From Polynucleobacter brandtiae (GTDB taxonomy: Bacteria; Pseudomonadota; Gammaproteobacteria; Burkholderiales; Burkholderiaceae): a stretch of 64,000 nt of DNA. The position numbers and the translations under genes are program-made. The stretch lies in contig NZ_PGTX01000001.1 in assembly GCF_002797575.1 (NCBI RefSeq), forward strand, positions 496,001 through 560,000, read 5' to 3'. Position 1 is the stretch's first letter. Every line of letters begins with the position of its first letter. This document shows, piece after piece, positions 37,110 to 46,611 of the stretch. The notes under the pieces are model-generated. The model was not told the origin of the DNA. It saw nothing but the letters and a program-made list of their open reading frames with translations, and did no database searches.

Positions 37110-37589
37110 TTACGGCTTTAGTTTTTCGGCTTTATCCCATTTAGCGATTGCAGCGTCATCGGACACTCGGGCATCCACCCATCGACCACCCTCAGGTGTC
37201 TCTTCTTTTTTCCAAAAAGGAGCGTCGGTCTTGAGGAAATCCATAATGAACTCACAGGCTGAAAAGGCTTCGCCTCGATGTGCGCTAGTTACTGCTACCA
37301 AAACGATCTGATCTTCCGGTAGTAGCGGGCCCACACGATGAATAATTAATGCTTTACGAATATCCCAACGCGCACTTGCTTGCGTAACGATGTCTTCAAG
37401 GGCTTTTTCAGTCATCCCGGGATAGTGCTCTAGCGTCATGCCTCGCACCTGGCTGCCGTCATTCATATCTCTGACGGTGCCTAAAAAAGTAACTACTGCA
37501 CCCACCTGAGGATCATTTTTACGCAATGCTGAGATTTCACCAGTAAGGTCAAAGTCTGCCTCCTGAATACGAATGATGGCCTCTGACAT
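37110..37589 (-). CDS. moaE: Molybdopterin synthase catalytic subunit MoaE
   Basis: 159-residue large subunit that, with thiocarboxylated MoaD, makes molybdopterin. Signatures are VTFLGTVRDMNDG, LEHYPGMTEKAL, HRVGPLLPEDQIVLVAVTSAHR and WKKEETPEGGRWVDA with the active-site Lys. Its stop falls within a 14-base tandem repeat (37100-37138), so the C-terminal residues KAEKLKP arise from repeated DNA. It lies one base after moaD. Confidence 0.96.
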   Translation of the reverse strand: MSEAIIRIQEADFDLTGEISALRKNDPQVGAVVTFLGTVRDMNDGSQVRGMTLEHYPGMTEKALEDIVTQASARWDIRKALIIHRVGPLLPEDQIVLVAVTSAHRGEAFSACEFIMDFLKTDAPFWKKEETPEGGRWVDARVSDDAAIAKWDKAEKLKP

Positions 37590-37590
37590 C

Positions 37591-37848
37591 CTAGCCGCCA
37601 GTCACTGGGGGAAAGAAAGCTACTTCAGCCCCCTCCTCCAAAGAGGTAATGTCATTGACCATTTGCTGGTTCAGGGCACAACGAATCACTTTGTTACTCG
37701 CTAGTACCTCAGACCAAGGGTCACCGCGAAGTATTAAAAAGGCTCTTAAGTCTGCAATCGTTTTGATATTGTCAGCAACGGTAATACTTTCTTCTGAGAG
37801 GCCAAGGCCTTCACGTAAAGAGGCAAAGAATCGTAATTGGATTTTCAT
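37591..37848 (-). CDS. moaD: Molybdopterin synthase small subunit MoaD
   Basis: 85-residue ubiquitin-like sulfur carrier ending in the required Gly-Gly (FFPPVTGG), which is thiocarboxylated by MoeB. MKIQLRFFASLREGLG starts it. It lies between moeA and moaE. Confidence 0.95.
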   Translation of the reverse strand: MKIQLRFFASLREGLGLSEESITVADNIKTIADLRAFLILRGDPWSEVLASNKVIRCALNQQMVNDITSLEEGAEVAFFPPVTGG

Positions 37849-37898
37849 GGAAAAGATTGGGGCTGGGGTAGGCGTCGAGGGTAGGAGTCGAAGTTTGG

Positions 37899-39143
37899 CT
37901 AAGTCAGTAGTGCATTAAATGGAATGTACTTGACCATATCACCAACCTGAATCGTCTGACCCGGCGGGCAATCAAGTAACCCATCGCCCCACGAGGCACT
38001 GGTAAGCACCCCAGAGCTCTGATTAGGAAACAAATCTAAGCCACCCTGGTCATTGATTTTTACGCGTAAGAACTCATTACGACGATCAGCCTTGGGCCAA
38101 TTAAAATCAGCGCGCATAGGATAAGACTGCGGTGTCACTACTGGGCGCCCTTGAAGCCTTAAAATAAAGGGCCTTACAAACAATAAGAAGGTGACAAAGC
38201 TGGAAACTGGGTTGCCCGGCAAACCCATAAACCAAACCTCACCACCATCTGGCTGACCCGACTTACGTACCGCACCAAAAGCCAAAGGCTTACCTGGCTT
38301 AATCGCGATTTGCCATAAATCTAAACGGCCTTCAGCGCTGACTGCTGGCTTAATATGATCTTCCTCGCCAACCGATACGCCGCCTGAAGTAATGATCAAA
38401 TCATGATCCTGACTTGCTCTTCGCAAAGCTTCACGAGTAGCCTCAAGACGATCTGGAACGATACCCAAATCCGTTGGCTCACATCCCAGCGATTGAAGAC
38501 AAGCTAATAAAGTATCGCGGTTAGAGTTATAGATACCACCTGGCTTGAGCGGCTGTCCAGGAAGCGATAGCTCATCCCCTGTAAAAAAAGCGGCTACCTT
38601 CACGCGGCGCTTGACGTCCAAGTGAGTTAAACCAGCGGAAGCTGCTACACCCAACTCTTGAGGACGCAGAAAAGTACCTGCAGTAAGTGCTGTTTTCCCT
38701 GCCGTGAGATCTTCACCACGACGCCGAATCCACTGACCAGCCGTTGGTGCGATGGTTACCTGAACCTGATCTGAATGGGTTTCAAGGATGATGCAGTCTT
38801 CCTGCATCACTACTGCGTCGGCACCCGAGGGTATTGGGGCGCCAGTAAATATCCTAGCAGCAGTGCCGGGAGTTAATTGAATCCCCACGGACCCCGCAGG
38901 AATACGCTGCCCAATTTTGAGCATGCTTCCTGGTATTGCGGTATCAAAACTACTCACTGCGTAGCCGTCCATGGCAGTGTTATCGACTGGCGGTACATCC
39001 ACTAAGCTATTAACGTCTTGCGCAAGAACTCGACCCAAAGCCGATTGCATCGCAACGGATTCTTGCTCTTCTACAGGCTTAGCATGTGACAGAAGATGCT
39101 CCAAAGCCTCATGGGCAGTCAACATCGGGGGCTTTTTGGTCAT
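37899..39143 (-). CDS. moeA: Molybdopterin molybdenumtransferase MoeA
   Basis: 414-residue enzyme that inserts molybdenum into adenylated molybdopterin. Signatures are DVPPVDNTAMDGYAV (about 40-54), RIFTGAPIPSGADAVV, ITSGGVSVGEEDH and FMGLPGNPVSSFVTFL. The gene is upstream of moaD and moaE and 28 bases after thrC. Confidence 0.96.
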   Translation of the reverse strand: MTKKPPMLTAHEALEHLLSHAKPVEEQESVAMQSALGRVLAQDVNSLVDVPPVDNTAMDGYAVSSFDTAIPGSMLKIGQRIPAGSVGIQLTPGTAARIFTGAPIPSGADAVVMQEDCIILETHSDQVQVTIAPTAGQWIRRRGEDLTAGKTALTAGTFLRPQELGVAASAGLTHLDVKRRVKVAAFFTGDELSLPGQPLKPGGIYNSNRDTLLACLQSLGCEPTDLGIVPDRLEATREALRRASQDHDLIITSGGVSVGEEDHIKPAVSAEGRLDLWQIAIKPGKPLAFGAVRKSGQPDGGEVWFMGLPGNPVSSFVTFLLFVRPFILRLQGRPVVTPQSYPMRADFNWPKADRRNEFLRVKINDQGGLDLFPNQSSGVLTSASWGDGLLDCPPGQTIQVGDMVKYIPFNALLT

Positions 39144-39171
39144 GGGCTAATAAGTAAACTGGCTTACTAAA

Positions 39172-40614
39172 TTAATCGAGGTGCGTCGCAAGGAATGTTT
39201 TAACTTGATTGACATCTGCATCTATATTTTCGACCCGCTGAGGCTTAGACTTAATGTCCTTAAATGCTTCTGGGCACTCGGCAGGGCGACCTAAAGCAAT
39301 CTCAATTGTTTCTTCAAACTTAATAGGAAGTGCCGTTTCCAAAACAATCATCGGAATCCCGGGCTCTAGGTAGTCTCTTGCGACTTTTACACCATCGGCA
39401 GTATGCGTATCAATCATGATGTTGTATTGCTGATCTACATTTCGAATTGTATCTAGGCGATTTTGATGCGTGCTTCGGCCAGATTGAAAACCATACTGCC
39501 CCATCTCTTGAAAAATAAGCTCTTGGGAAATATCAAAGCCGCCAGCGGTATCCACTTGCTTAAACATCGCCGCGGTTTGTGCACCGTCTTTACCAACGAG
39601 ATCAAACACAAAGCGCTCAAAGTTACTGGCCTTAGAAATATCCATTGATGGACTTGAAGTGTGGAGGGTCTCCGCTGACTTTCGTGCGCGATACACGCCA
39701 GTACTAAAAAACTCATTCAGTACATCGTTTTCGTTGGTGGCTGCAACTAAGTGAGCGATTGGCAATCCCATCATACGGGCAATATGCCCTGCACAAATAT
39801 TGCCAAAGTTTCCTGAGGGCACCGTAAACGATACTTTTTCTGAACTTGATTGAGTAGCTAGCAAGTAACCCTGGAAGTAATACACTACTTGCGCAACAAC
39901 ACGGCCCCAGTTAATCGAGTTAACTGTGCCAATTCGATACTTTACTTTAAAGACATGATCGTTACTAACGGCTTTAACAATGTCCTGACAATCATCAAAT
40001 ACACCGGCAACTGCCAGGTTAAAAATATTGGGGTCTTGCAAAGAATACATTTGCGCAGATTGAAACGCGCTCATCTTGCCGCGAGGTGAAAGCATGAAAA
40101 CATTCACCCCTTCCTTGCCGCGCATAGCATATTCAGCTGCACTACCGGTGTCACCAGAGGTGGCGCCCAAGATATTCAGTTTTTGTCCTGAGCGCTTCAA
40201 GGCATACTCAAAAAGATTGCCAAGCAACTGCATCGCCATATCTTTAAAAGCTAAAGTAGGTCCATTAGAAAGGCTTAATAAACCTAGGCGAGTACCGCCC
40301 TCTTCTCCCAGCCAATGTAAAGGTGAAATATCTTTTGCATTGTCCGCTTTACGTCCATTGCAATAGACTTGCTCTGTATAGGTCTTACGCAATAGAGCGC
40401 GTAAATCCTCTTCAGGGATGTCATCACAATACAAGCTTAATACTTCGTATGCTAAGTCTGCGTAAGTCAAGCTTCGCCATGAGTCTAATTGTGCTGGGCT
40501 CACTTGTGGGTATTCCACTGGCAAGTACAAACCTCCGTCTGGGGCTAAGCCACCAAGCAGTATTTCTAGGAAGGATTGCTGTGGGCTATTGCCTCGGGTA
40601 GATTGGTAACGCAT
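39172..40614 (-). CDS. thrC: Threonine synthase
   Basis: 480-residue PLP enzyme converting O-phosphohomoserine to threonine. The PLP Lys is in NGPTLAFKDMAMQ at about residue 120; NILGATSGDTGSAAEYAMRG and SGNFGNICAGHIA bind phosphate. The long form is the class II type usual in Proteobacteria. It follows hom by 19 bases, as part of a threonine pathway unit. Confidence 0.97.
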   Translation of the reverse strand: MRYQSTRGNSPQQSFLEILLGGLAPDGGLYLPVEYPQVSPAQLDSWRSLTYADLAYEVLSLYCDDIPEEDLRALLRKTYTEQVYCNGRKADNAKDISPLHWLGEEGGTRLGLLSLSNGPTLAFKDMAMQLLGNLFEYALKRSGQKLNILGATSGDTGSAAEYAMRGKEGVNVFMLSPRGKMSAFQSAQMYSLQDPNIFNLAVAGVFDDCQDIVKAVSNDHVFKVKYRIGTVNSINWGRVVAQVVYYFQGYLLATQSSSEKVSFTVPSGNFGNICAGHIARMMGLPIAHLVAATNENDVLNEFFSTGVYRARKSAETLHTSSPSMDISKASNFERFVFDLVGKDGAQTAAMFKQVDTAGGFDISQELIFQEMGQYGFQSGRSTHQNRLDTIRNVDQQYNIMIDTHTADGVKVARDYLEPGIPMIVLETALPIKFEETIEIALGRPAECPEAFKDIKSKPQRVENIDADVNQVKTFLATHLD

Positions 40615-40633
40615 GTTTTGTAATCAATCTTTT

Positions 40634-41944
40634 TTATGACAAATTTTCTAAACGGATCTTAATGACCTCACCCGCTACTGTTTTCAGGTTCTGAATTTCA
40701 AGAATAGCTGCCAACATATGCTTTTCTTTAGTCTCGTGCGTCAGCGCTACTAGATCAGTTTGACTTTCACCTTCATCTGCCTCTTTTTGCAATAGAGCAT
40801 CAATCGAAATATTGTGGGAAGCTAAGATCTTAGTGATGTCCGCCAACACACCCGCCTGATCAGCTACGCGTAATCGCAGATAGTAGCTGGTAGTAATTTC
40901 ACCCATTGGCAAAACGGCAATATCGCGCACAGCATCTGGCTGGAAGGCTAAATAAGGAACACGGTGCTCAGGGCTTGCACTGTGCAAACGGGCAATGTCT
41001 ACAAGGTCAGCAATCACCGCTGAGGCGGTCGGCTCTGAGCCAGCACCCTTGCCGTAGTACAAAGTAGTACCTACAGCATCACCAAATACCTGTACTGCAT
41101 TCATCGCGCCCTCAACGTTTGCAATTAAACGCTTGGTTGGAATGAGCGTGGGATGAACCCTGAGCTCTACACCAGTTGAAGTTTTCTTAGCGATCCCTAA
41201 TAACTTAATGCGGTAACCCAACTGTTCAGCATATTTAATATCGATCGCGTCTAACTTCGTAATACCTTCCACATGTGCTTTTTCAAATTGCATCGGAATA
41301 CCAAAAGCAATCGCACTCATGATGGTCGCTTTATGGGCAGCATCTACACCTTCAATATCAAAAGTGGGATCTGCCTCTGCATAACCAAGGCGTTGAGCCT
41401 CTTTAAGGACAGTTGCAAAATCTAAACCTTTGTCACGCATCTCTGACAAAATAAAGTTAGTAGTGCCGTTAATGATGCCGGCAATCCACTCGATGCGATT
41501 TGCAGTGAGGCCTTCGCGTAGCGATTTAATAATCGGAATCCCGCCAGCCACTGCCGCTTCAAATGCCACCATCACGCCCTTAGCATGCGCTGCTTTAAAG
41601 ATAGCATTACCGTGAACGGCAATCAGAGCCTTATTCGCCGTAACGACATGTTTGCCTGCTGCAATCGCTTCTAGCACTAAGTCTTTGGCAATACCGTAGC
41701 CACCGATAAGCTCTACAACAATATCTATTTCAGGGTTATTAATGACTGCACGCGCATCACTGACTACTTGAGCGTGGCCCTGAACCAATGCTTTTGCGCG
41801 CTCGACATTCAGATCGGCAACTGTGTGAATTCGGATACCGCGACCTGCACGACGCACGATTTCTTCTTGATTACGCTCCAGCACTGTAAATACGCCAGCA
41901 CCTACAGTACCAATGCCTAATAGGCCTACTTGAATCGGTTTCAT
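40634..41944 (-). CDS. hom: Homoserine dehydrogenase
   Basis: 436-residue NAD(P)-dependent enzyme reducing aspartate semialdehyde to homoserine. The nucleotide site is GLLGIGTVGAGVF, the catalytic region includes GIINGTTNFILSEM and AEADPTFDIEGVDAAHK, and a C-terminal ACT domain (about 355-430, SYYLRLRVADQAGVLADI) suggests feedback control by threonine. The ATG overlaps the aminotransferase stop as ATGA. Confidence 0.97.
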   Translation of the reverse strand: MKPIQVGLLGIGTVGAGVFTVLERNQEEIVRRAGRGIRIHTVADLNVERAKALVQGHAQVVSDARAVINNPEIDIVVELIGGYGIAKDLVLEAIAAGKHVVTANKALIAVHGNAIFKAAHAKGVMVAFEAAVAGGIPIIKSLREGLTANRIEWIAGIINGTTNFILSEMRDKGLDFATVLKEAQRLGYAEADPTFDIEGVDAAHKATIMSAIAFGIPMQFEKAHVEGITKLDAIDIKYAEQLGYRIKLLGIAKKTSTGVELRVHPTLIPTKRLIANVEGAMNAVQVFGDAVGTTLYYGKGAGSEPTASAVIADLVDIARLHSASPEHRVPYLAFQPDAVRDIAVLPMGEITTSYYLRLRVADQAGVLADITKILASHNISIDALLQKEADEGESQTDLVALTHETKEKHMLAAILEIQNLKTVAGEVIKIRLENLS

Positions 41945-43200
41945 AATGCCTTTGTTGCTGTTGAGCTAGCCGCCTTGCGACTATGTTTTTGACGATAACG
42001 CTCCAGAAAACGTGCAAGACGACCTATCGCCTCTTTCAGCACATCCTCATGGGGCAAGAACACTAAACGAAAGTGATCTGGTTTGCTCCAGTTAAATCCG
42101 GAACCCTGCACCAGTAGCACTTTTTCTTCTTTAAGTAAGTCCGCAATAAATTGCTGGTCATCTTCAATTGGATACATTTGCGAATCAAGCTTGGGGAATA
42201 AATACAAGGCAGACTTTGGCTTCACACAAGTGACGCCCGGTATTGCGGTAATGAGTTTCCAGGCAAGATCGCGCTGCTTCGCTAAGCGACCACCTTCAGC
42301 CACTAAGTCATTAATGCTTTGATAGCCACCTAAAGCCGTTTGAATCGCATACTGGCCAGGAACGTTGGCACAAAGACGCATAGATGAGAGCATATTCAGA
42401 CCCTCAACATAGTCACGAATCATTTCTTTATCGCCCGAGACAACCATCCAACCAGCGCGATAGCCGCAGGAGCGATAATTTTTGGATAAGCCATTAAAGG
42501 TAATGGTGACAACATCGGTAGATAACGACGCTAAAGAAACATGCTGCTCTTGGTCATACAACATCTTGTCGTAAATCTCATCAGCGAACAAAATCAAATC
42601 ATGCTCGCGGGCAATTTCCGTAATTTCTTTTAGAACCTCAGTAGAGTAAATGGCGCCCGTTGGATTGTTAGGGTTAATCACCACAATCGCTTTAGTGCGA
42701 GGGGTAATCCTCTTGCGCAGATCAGCTAAATCGGGCGCCCAATCTTTTGACTCATCACAGAGATAGTGAATCGGTGTACCACCAGACAAGCTGACTGCAG
42801 CAGTCCATAAAGGGTAGTCAGGGGCTGGCACCAACACTTCATCGCCAGTGTTAAGCAATGCATTCATTGCCAGAACGATTAATTCAGAAACGCCATTACC
42901 GGTGTAGATATCATCCAAAGTCACGCCTTGAATGCCTTTTTCTTGGCAATAATGCATGATTGCCTTGCGGGCTGCAAAGATTCCCTTGGAATCGGAGTAG
43001 GCTGAGGCATTACCCAAATTACGGATCATGTCTAGCTGGATCTCTTCAGGAGGATCAAAGCCAAAAACACCTACATTGCCGATGTTTAATTTAATGATCT
43101 TATGACCCTCTTCTTCCATACGCTGCGCAAGCTCCAGCACAGGTCCACGGATGTCATAACAGACGTGATTGAGTTTTTCGGACTTGAGGATCGGTTTCAC
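41941..43200 (-). CDS. alaA: Alanine-type aminotransferase (AlaA-like)
   Basis: 419-residue class I PLP aminotransferase. Signatures are YSDSKGIFAARKAI, VINPNNPTGAIYS, LFADEIYDKMLYD, and TFNGLSKNYRSCGYRAGWM with the PLP Lys. The match to E. coli AlaA, the main glutamate-pyruvate aminotransferase, is good. It is the first gene of the minus-strand run toward hom and thrC and is divergent from the arn operon. Confidence 0.88.
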   Translation of the reverse strand: MKPILKSEKLNHVCYDIRGPVLELAQRMEEEGHKIIKLNIGNVGVFGFDPPEEIQLDMIRNLGNASAYSDSKGIFAARKAIMHYCQEKGIQGVTLDDIYTGNGVSELIVLAMNALLNTGDEVLVPAPDYPLWTAAVSLSGGTPIHYLCDESKDWAPDLADLRKRITPRTKAIVVINPNNPTGAIYSTEVLKEITEIAREHDLILFADEIYDKMLYDQEQHVSLASLSTDVVTITFNGLSKNYRSCGYRAGWMVVSGDKEMIRDYVEGLNMLSSMRLCANVPGQYAIQTALGGYQSINDLVAEGGRLAKQRDLAWKLITAIPGVTCVKPKSALYLFPKLDSQMYPIEDDQQFIADLLKEEKVLLVQGSGFNWSKPDHFRLVFLPHEDVLKEAIGRLARFLERYRQKHSRKAASSTATKAL

Positions 43201-43221
43201 AATAAATTAAGAGATAAGTTC

Positions 43222-43253
43222 TTGAAATCTAGATAAAAACAGCTAGCTATAAT
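43222..43253 (+). promoter_or_regulatory. Possible promoter of the Mth938-arn operon
   Basis: A perfect TATAAT at 43248-43253 is preceded by TTGAAA at 43222-43227, but the 20-base gap is longer than ideal. Transcription would start near 43260, about 20 bases before the first gene. Confidence 0.4.
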
Positions 43254-43279
43254 CCTACAATTATGACAGAGAGTCCCTT

Positions 43280-43657
43280 ATGAAGCTTCAATCAGACCCC
43301 CATTCCGGTATTAATACTATTACCGGTTACGGTGATGGCTATGTAGAGATCAATAAGGCCCCATACAGTCATGCGGTTTTAGTCAGCTCAGGCGGGGGCA
43401 TATTGGATTGGCCGGTCACTACATTTGATGACCTCACTGCAGCTGATTTCTCTCAAATGGCTGGTTTGAAGCCTGAATTAATCCTGATTGGTACCGGCAA
43501 ACGCCAGCGCTTCCCTAAACCAGAGCTCCTAAAAACACTTATTGACGCCAAAATTGGTTTTGAAGTGATGGATTCTCAGGCAGCCTGCCGAACCTACAAC
43601 ATCTTGGTAGGTGAAAGCCGCCAAGTGCTATTGGCACTGATTGTGGAAGCCAACTAA
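43280..43657 (+). CDS. Mth938-like domain protein (DUF498)
   Basis: 125-residue protein of the Mth938-like family, whose eukaryotic members include a mitochondrial assembly factor; the bacterial role is unknown. Signatures are NTITGYGDGYVEIN, LILIGTGKRQRFP and DSQAACRTYNILVGESRQVLLALI. The stop overlaps the arnT start (TAATG), so it heads the lipid A operon, though no functional link is evident. Confidence 0.85.
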   Translation: MKLQSDPHSGINTITGYGDGYVEINKAPYSHAVLVSSGGGILDWPVTTFDDLTAADFSQMAGLKPELILIGTGKRQRFPKPELLKTLIDAKIGFEVMDSQAACRTYNILVGESRQVLLALIVEAN

Positions 43658-45348
43658 TGCAATTTGGCCAAAGCAGGCAATCTGCCGTCTTCAATCCAGC
43701 AACCCTCTTGATACTGGTTCTGATCTACGGCTTGCTATGGTTCGGGACCCTCAATTATCGCCACCTCATCCCCTCTGATGAAGGCCGCTATGCTGAAATT
43801 GCACGAGAGATGCTCGTGACGGGCGATTGGGTTACCCCTAGGTATAACGGCTACAAGTATTTTGAGAAACCCCCCCTCCAGATTTGGGCTACTGCCGCTG
43901 CATTCAATCTTTTTGGAATCGGTGACTGGCAAGCTCGACTTTGGACCGCACTTACTGGTTTTCTCACAATCCTATTTATCGGCTTCACAGGTGCCCGCAT
44001 CTTTAGCCCTCGGGCGGGCTATTTAGCGGCACTCGTACTGGCATCAAGCCCAATGTGGGTCATCAGCGGTCATGTGAATTCCTTGGATATGGGGCTTTCA
44101 GCGTTTTTGGTCGCCGCTTTGTGCAGTCTTTTGTTGGCTCAGACTTCTGCCCATCAGCACGCTCGTCGAAATTGGATGTGGGCTTGCTGGGCATTTATGG
44201 CGCTAGCAACGCTCTCTAAGGGGGTAATTGGTGTAGCTATCCCAGGCATGGTTTTTGTTTTTTACTCCATTACGGCATGGGACTGGAAAATTTGGAGGCG
44301 CCTTCATATTGTTAGTGGGGTATTACTGTTTCTCGTGATTACCGCACCCTGGTTTGTATTGATTGCGCAGCGCAATCCAGAGTTTTTAGAGTTCTTCTTT
44401 ATTCATGAGCACCTGCAACGTTTTACGCAAACAGCTCACAGCAGAACTGGCCCGATTTACTACTTTCTCCCCTTACTTCTGCTGGGATTTTTGCCGTGGA
44501 TAGCCCAAATTCCTGGATCCATTACGCAGGCATGGCAAGAACGCAATCGCGAGTTCTCTAGTGCTTGGTTGTTAACTTGCTGGTTTGTCGTCATTCTTGG
44601 ATTCTTTAGTATTTCTCAATCCAAGCTTCCCGGTTACATCATCCCCATCTTCCCAGCCTTAGCCCTCATGGTGGGCAATAGGTTAGATCGTCGCTTGGGT
44701 CTAAGCAAAGGACTCGGGCTGCCTTGGCAAGTGCAAACCCTGTGCTTTGTTGCTCTGGGTGGCGTTGGATTTTTCTTCTTAGGTGAGGTTGGAAGACAAG
44801 CCAGGCCTGATGAAGTTGAGTCATATGCTCAATATACCTACTGGGTTGTTGTGGCACTGATCACGCTAATGTCATTTAGTTTGCTGGCATTCGCACAAAG
44901 TAAGCGAAATAGCTTGGCCAGTATCAGCAGTTTTGCGAGTGGCTTTTTCTTGTGTGCTCTGATTGCGGGTACAGGGCACGAAGCTCTGGGGCGCGCTGTC
45001 TCTGGGATCGACTTAGTGAAGCAGGTGAAAGCGGGCATACCGGAAAATACGAATTTCTATTCCGTCAGAATCCTAGATCACACAGTGCCATTTTATTTAG
45101 GCAAGACCATGATCATGGTGGAGTTTTCAGATGAGCTTACATTTGGCGTACAACAGCAACCTAATTTATGGATGCCAACACTAGCATCATTTATTGAGCG
45201 CTGGAAAGAAGATGTAACCGCTTATGCATTGATGGTTCCCGAGCAATATACAGAATTGCAAAAACTCAATGTACCGATGCAAGAGGTGGGTAGAGACTCG
45301 CGGCGAGTAATTGTGAAGCATCCCGAAGCTGTTAGCCCTGCTCAATAA
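43657..45348 (+). CDS. arnT: ArnT-like lipid A aminoarabinose transferase
   Basis: 563-residue GT39-type inner-membrane glycosyltransferase. About 12 hydrophobic segments follow a periplasmic first loop, IPSDEGRYAEIAREMLVTGDWVTPRYNGYKYFEKPPLQIW, whose acidic residues are catalytic in the family. YFLPLLLLGFLPW and SKLPGYIIPIFPALALM are further ArnT marks. It transfers aminoarabinose from undecaprenyl phosphate to lipid A, which blocks polymyxin. The flanking arnB-C-A-D genes support the call. It starts within the end of the Mth938 gene. Confidence 0.9.
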   Translation: MQFGQSRQSAVFNPATLLILVLIYGLLWFGTLNYRHLIPSDEGRYAEIAREMLVTGDWVTPRYNGYKYFEKPPLQIWATAAAFNLFGIGDWQARLWTALTGFLTILFIGFTGARIFSPRAGYLAALVLASSPMWVISGHVNSLDMGLSAFLVAALCSLLLAQTSAHQHARRNWMWACWAFMALATLSKGVIGVAIPGMVFVFYSITAWDWKIWRRLHIVSGVLLFLVITAPWFVLIAQRNPEFLEFFFIHEHLQRFTQTAHSRTGPIYYFLPLLLLGFLPWIAQIPGSITQAWQERNREFSSAWLLTCWFVVILGFFSISQSKLPGYIIPIFPALALMVGNRLDRRLGLSKGLGLPWQVQTLCFVALGGVGFFFLGEVGRQARPDEVESYAQYTYWVVVALITLMSFSLLAFAQSKRNSLASISSFASGFFLCALIAGTGHEALGRAVSGIDLVKQVKAGIPENTNFYSVRILDHTVPFYLGKTMIMVEFSDELTFGVQQQPNLWMPTLASFIERWKEDVTAYALMVPEQYTELQKLNVPMQEVGRDSRRVIVKHPEAVSPAQ

Positions 45349-45367
45349 TTCAATCAGAAAGCTCGCC

Positions 45368-46549
45368 ATGTCGAATCACGAAAAGACACTTCTCACTACC
45401 CCCTTTATCCCATTTACTAGGCCACATTTCAATCAAGAGACAATCGATGCCGTTGCTGAAGTACTACGCTCAGGCTGGGTTACTTCTGGCCCTAAATTAG
45501 CAGAGTTTGAAACGGCCTTGAGTGACTACTTTGGCGGGCGTCCCGTACGTTGTTTTGCCAATGGCACGGCTACGATGAAAATTGCGCTTCAGGTAGCTGG
45601 TATCGGGCCGGGTGATGAAGTCATCACTACCCCAATCTCATGGGTTGCCACCTCAAATGTGATTCTCAGTGTTGGAGCAACGCCAGTATTTGTAGATATT
45701 GACCCTGTGACCCGCAACATTGATTTAAATAAGGTAGCGCAGGCGATAACCCCCCAAACACGCGCCCTCATGCCAGTCTATTTGTCAGGACTGCCCGTTG
45801 ATATGGATCAACTGTATGGCCTTGCAAAAACGCATCAGCTACGGGTAATTGAAGATGCAGCGCAAGCATTTGGATCGCAATGGCATGGACAGAAAATCGG
45901 GGGCATCGGTGATCTGGTGAGCTTTAGTTTTCAGGCAAATAAAAACTTATCGACCATTGAGGGAGGTTGCCTCGTGTTTAATAGCGTTGAAGAAGCCAAG
46001 CTCGCCGAAAAGTTTCGATTACAGGGTCTTACTCGCCAGGGTATTGACGCAATGGATGTAGACGTGTTGGGCGGTAAAGATAACCTTACTGACGTTAACG
46101 CCGTGATTGGCTTGCATCAACTTTTAGAGCTACCCAAATTTCAAGCAAGAAGAGGCGCTCTAGCCCGCCAATATTTTGATGCAATTCGTAGTGAACTAAA
46201 AGCCGCTAGTTTGGAGAGCCTCTCCTTAGAACTGCCGGTAGAAAACTTTAGCGATACAAACTGGCATATGTTTCAGGTCGTGTTGCCGCTAGAGCAACTA
46301 CAAGTGGATCGCGCACAAGTGATGACTGATCTGAAAGACCTCGGTATCGGTACCGGCGTTCATTACCCTGCTATTACTGGATTTACACTCTACAAAAATC
46401 TGGGCTATCAACTTAGTGATACTCCGATTGCACAGCGTATCGGTCGCTCCATCTTGACTCTGCCCCTCTTTCCTGGAATGGCCGATGAGGACATCGGCCG
46501 CATAGCCGCTGCTCTGGTTGGTATTTTGAAGAAATACGCAAATAAGTAA
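45368..46549 (+). CDS. arnB: UDP-4-keto-arabinose aminotransferase ArnB (DegT family)
   Basis: 393-residue PLP sugar aminotransferase making UDP-4-amino-4-deoxy-L-arabinose. The PLP Lys is in SFSFQANKNLSTIEGG (about residue 195), and VIEDAAQAFGSQW and GVHYPAITGFTLYKN are typical of DegT/ArnB. It lies 19 bases after arnT. The N-terminus FIPFTRPHFNQETIDAV matches ArnB. Confidence 0.9.
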   Translation: MSNHEKTLLTTPFIPFTRPHFNQETIDAVAEVLRSGWVTSGPKLAEFETALSDYFGGRPVRCFANGTATMKIALQVAGIGPGDEVITTPISWVATSNVILSVGATPVFVDIDPVTRNIDLNKVAQAITPQTRALMPVYLSGLPVDMDQLYGLAKTHQLRVIEDAAQAFGSQWHGQKIGGIGDLVSFSFQANKNLSTIEGGCLVFNSVEEAKLAEKFRLQGLTRQGIDAMDVDVLGGKDNLTDVNAVIGLHQLLELPKFQARRGALARQYFDAIRSELKAASLESLSLELPVENFSDTNWHMFQVVLPLEQLQVDRAQVMTDLKDLGIGTGVHYPAITGFTLYKNLGYQLSDTPIAQRIGRSILTLPLFPGMADEDIGRIAAALVGILKKYANK

Positions 46550-46611
46550 GCGCTGAGACGGTGAATTCTTCAGAATTCAGTGGAGCTACCAAGATCAGGC
46601 AAAATTGGGGG

